Positions 61,235 to 64,000 of a DNA stretch of 64,000 bases are shown piece after piece (position 1 is the stretch's first letter; every line of letters begins with the position of its first letter). The stretch covers positions 14,249,001 through 14,313,000 of the forward strand of contig CM028918.1 of assembly GCA_016801845.1 (NCBI GenBank), written 5' to 3'. Below the pieces are notes generated by a model. The model saw nothing but the letters and a program-made list of their open reading frames with translations. It was not told the origin of the DNA and did no database searches. Origin of the DNA: Polydactylus sextarius (lineage: Eukaryota > Chordata > Actinopteri > Polynemidae). A program made the translations under genes and the position numbers.

Positions 61235-62289
61235 TTTAGGTAAAAGGCATTGGTGAACTTGTGACAAGGACTTACATATGTAAAATATTCACTTTCATTT
61301 AGCTCTGTTTTTCATCTTTTCTGACTGCTGAGGGAAATATCTGGCTCTTTCTATGCTAAATGTTCCACTGTGTTTACCAGCCAGTTTCTAACTGTGTATG
61401 TCTGCTGTTTGGTGCTGATCAGGTGGTGTGCAATGAGTTTTTTGAGCTTCTCTGGTGAAAGCATCTGCCTGCTCTGGCCAAAAATGACGCAATGAGAGCA
61501 GCAAGATTGAACCAAAACAGTAAAGCTGTGGGCCAAACAGTAAAACAAGGCACAGAAGCTCACTTTAAATTTCTGTAAGGCTGAAGGGAGTGACCTCTTT
61601 TACAAATATCGAGTTGATTTAAAATCAAAAACACAACCGTTGCTAAATTTTAGCCTCAACTTTAAATCAGAAGGCTGCAAATCACCAAATCACTGCTTAT
61701 TGAGCACTGCTATATGATATATGATAAGGCAACAGTGTGGTATGTTTAGCAAAAGCCATTCCTACATAATACTGAGAAAAGCAGCTGCCTTTAAATGGAA
61801 AAATCAGTTCATCAGTGACGCAGTCTCATCAGTTTCGTTATGTGCCATTTCAGCTCCACAGCATCTTGGAGACAACCGCTGACAAGTGACGGTTCTCGGC
61901 TGATGAAGTTGTTGGAACAGTCTGATCCCACACTGGAGGACTAAACAGCAAACTGATCCCAGACGAGCGTCTGAGGACAACTTTACCTCACTCCTATAAA
62001 AGCTGACCTTTGATCCCTTGTTGAAGACAGGTGAGCTCTGTATTTCAGTCTGATGACGTAGCCCTGATAGAGTCCGATCATCTCTCTTTGTAGCAACTCA
62101 CACTATGCAGTTATAAAAACACAACTCTTGTTGCAAAAAGTCTGAAAATGTGTGTATTCTCTTTTGCCCCGCGATTCAGCCTTGTGGCAAAATAAAATCA
62201 CACGTTAAGTTGTGAATGTCTAAAAAAGCTGATAGGACGTTGTGCATGTTTAAAAAGCTGATCCCGCTGCAGCAGGATCTGGATCAGGA
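61235..62289 (-). other. Region 3' of scara5, possibly its 3' UTR
   Basis: No gene on either strand. It would contain the scara5 3' UTR, but a clear minus-strand AATAAA is not seen near the stop; one lies far away at 60202-60207. A TATAAAAG at 61995-62002 is noted but not called. Confidence 0.4.
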
Positions 62290-62423
62290 CTAGATTGCGC
62301 AGGTCACACCAGCATCCTCAACATGGCCACAATTAGTTTTGCCCCAGCCAGAGAAGTTACACTGGTGGATGGTGTTTTCAGTCCCTGTACATGCGACATC
62401 GTCCATCCAGATCAGACCAGTAC
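62290..62423 (-). CDS. scara5: Scavenger receptor class A member 5, last exon
   Basis: C-terminal part of an SRCR domain. SCARA5 is a type II membrane receptor reported to take up ferritin. The exon starts at 62423 after a GCGCAG acceptor, enters in phase 1 and ends with TAG at 62292-62290. It reads TGLIWMDDVACTGTENTIHQ then CNFSGWGKTNCGHVEDAGVT and CAI, with the four cysteines expected in this half of a group A SRCR domain. MSR1 and MARCO have related ends, but IWMDDVAC and the position beyond pbk (PBK-SCARA5 in human) favour scara5. The other SRCR exon, collagen stalk and membrane segment must lie beyond 64000; none was recognised in the remaining 1.6 kb. Confidence 0.85.
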
Positions 62424-64000
62424 CTGCGCAGAAAGAAGGGACAACATTACAAAATGGAAAAGTAGGGATCATCTCTGACCTGTTTATAGCCTGATGTCTC
62501 TGCAATGATGGCTTTTCCTGTGGAGTCTCTGCACACTGTCATTATAATTTCCTGTATTTCACTTAGTCAACATGTTTAGCATTTAAACTCAGGCTTTATC
62601 ACTCCCACAAAGACAGAGATTGGGGATGGACAGGGGAGTGATTATAGTTGTTATCTTCCTCCAGGACTAAAGCCAGGGTGGTTGTGGTATTGGTCGGGTG
62701 GTGTGAGGTCTAAAGTCCTTTAATAAACCTCCAAATTAAAAACTGTGGGTTAGGTGAGGCAAGGGATGGAACATGAGGATACAGCTGAGTTGACTGCCTA
62801 AACTGGTCTTTAGGCTTTGCTCCATTATTCTCTAGGCCTTTTCTAAAACTAGGTTTTGTTCAGTTTTTTCTTTTCTTTCATCTGTTTTACTTTGTTTTTC
62901 ACTTCTGTTTTCCACCCTGATTTTATAGTTCCTGTTTGGTAAATAATCTGCCCCTTGTTACATAAAAACTCAATAAAATATACAAAAAGTCCTCAGATTT
63001 GCTTTCCAGGACAACAAGAATTTGGTACATATGTGGGAATCTAGTTGTATGGCATGAATTAAAATTAACCTACCATCTAAGTTTTCATCATTATAAAGAT
63101 ATTTGGTGCAGACAAACAATTGATTTTATTGGGGAAGAAAAAAAAATCACATCTGGACTTCAGCACCAGCAATCCAAATTCAGTCTTCTCTCTGATGGCT
63201 CATTCATGCATCCCTTTCCCTCTTCTGTGTTCATGCACAAGTCAAAATGATGCAACTACAGCCAGAGGGAGTGAACATGTGGCTGCAGATATCTGTGAGT
63301 TTAATCATCAGCTGAAGTTTGTCACACAGTGTTTAAATCAGAAAATAAAGAAACTATAGAGAAATACATAATAGATACATCATGAACCAACTGACTAATC
63401 CTGACATTTTCTTCTTTTTCTTCTTCGTGAGGGAAGTGGTCAGTATAATTTTCCACATTATTAACAATAAATAAGGTTTTATGAAGCTGGTTATGTGGTG
63501 TAGATGTCTACATATGACTGCAGTGTGTTTGCATCCTCTGATCTTGGATTAACTGGAGGAAGATTCCTCTGTTTGCTCTGCTTTTTGGAGGCAAATGGTT
63601 GGTAAAGGATCCAAAGAAACATCCATCATTAGAATCGTGAGTATATGATTCTTCTGATTACAATGGCAAGTACTCCCAGAGCTTCCTCACAGAATTGTTG
63701 ATCAGATTATATTACATCCGGTGATAAAACACAGTCCCAGCTGGTAAGCAGAGCTTTTGGCTATAAACTTTGGTTCCTGTTTGTAAAATCAGAGTCACTG
63801 GAGGCTTCAGAAAGTACCGAATACTTCACTTTTGCAACAGTTTCAGATGCTTGGAGGAGATGGTACTCAGCTGTGAGAGAAGAAATGCAAGACTGGACAA
63901 CATTTGGTTGCACTGACATGCTAATTCTCCAGTTTAAAGGACTCATAACTAACAGGTTAGAAGAGACTCATCAGCAGCGCCTTTAAAGCAGCATCTGGCG
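62424..64000 (-). other. scara5 intron (window end)
   Basis: No exon with SRCR or collagen-like Gly-X-Y character was found in either orientation. Sequence is AT-rich, without recognised repeats. Confidence 0.55.

Noticed and set aside
61995..62031. TATAAAAG followed about 30 bases later by CAG|GTGAGC on the plus strand
   Set aside because: It looks like a promoter and donor, but would leave an exon of only a few bases, has no downstream exon, and lies in the presumed scara5 3' region.
1..64000. CRISPR arrays, bacterial operons, phage or toxin systems
   Set aside because: No regularly spaced repeats, bacterial-type gene packing or Shine-Dalgarno context. The window is vertebrate DNA with spliced genes.

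Overview
The window is vertebrate nuclear DNA, almost certainly from a ray-finned (percomorph-like) fish. Genes are split into short exons by GT-AG introns, and coding GC stands above an AT-rich background. Every recognisable protein is a vertebrate orthologue, and the interspersed repeats are types common in fish: a tRNA-derived SINE, Tc1/mariner, Harbinger, BEL/Pao and hAT-like miniature elements. I cannot name the species.

Region 1 (1-30.2 kb, all + strand) holds the 3' end of dpysl5 (CRMP5), complete mapre3 (EB3, microtubule plus-end binding) and complete tmem214 (17 coding exons, ER membrane). The order and orientation match human 2p23.3. Region 2 (30.2-38 kb) holds no host protein gene. 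It has a tandem 1.1-kb duplication carrying two intron-containing tRNA-Tyr genes, a frameshifted Harbinger transposase, a decayed Tc1 element and three identical tRNA-Ala(AGC) genes. Region 3 (38-52 kb) is a compact block: ccdc25 (-) head-to-head with esco2 (+), which converges on pbk (-). Region 4 (52-64 kb) is a gene-poor spacer with a CA microsatellite, a SINE, a BEL/Pao fossil, miniature transposons and, at 62.3 kb, the last exon of scara5 (-). Regions 3 and 4 match human 8p21.1 (CCDC25-ESCO2-PBK-SCARA5).

The genes do not form one pathway. esco2 (cohesin acetylation in S phase) and pbk (mitotic kinase) are both cell-cycle genes and both have a CHR-like hexamer near the presumed start. dpysl5 and mapre3 act on the neuronal cytoskeleton. 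The tRNA/transposon island lies exactly where two blocks that are separate in human meet.

Exon models were built by hand from reading frame, splice sites and similarity to known families. All complete models stay in phase from ATG to stop: mapre3 261 aa (275 with a candidate cassette exon), tmem214 686 aa, ccdc25 207 aa, esco2 656 aa, pbk 340 aa. I saw no clearly novel biological system. The most useful leads are the tRNA-Tyr duplication, the synteny junction, the mapre3 cassette exon and a perfect intronic hairpin.
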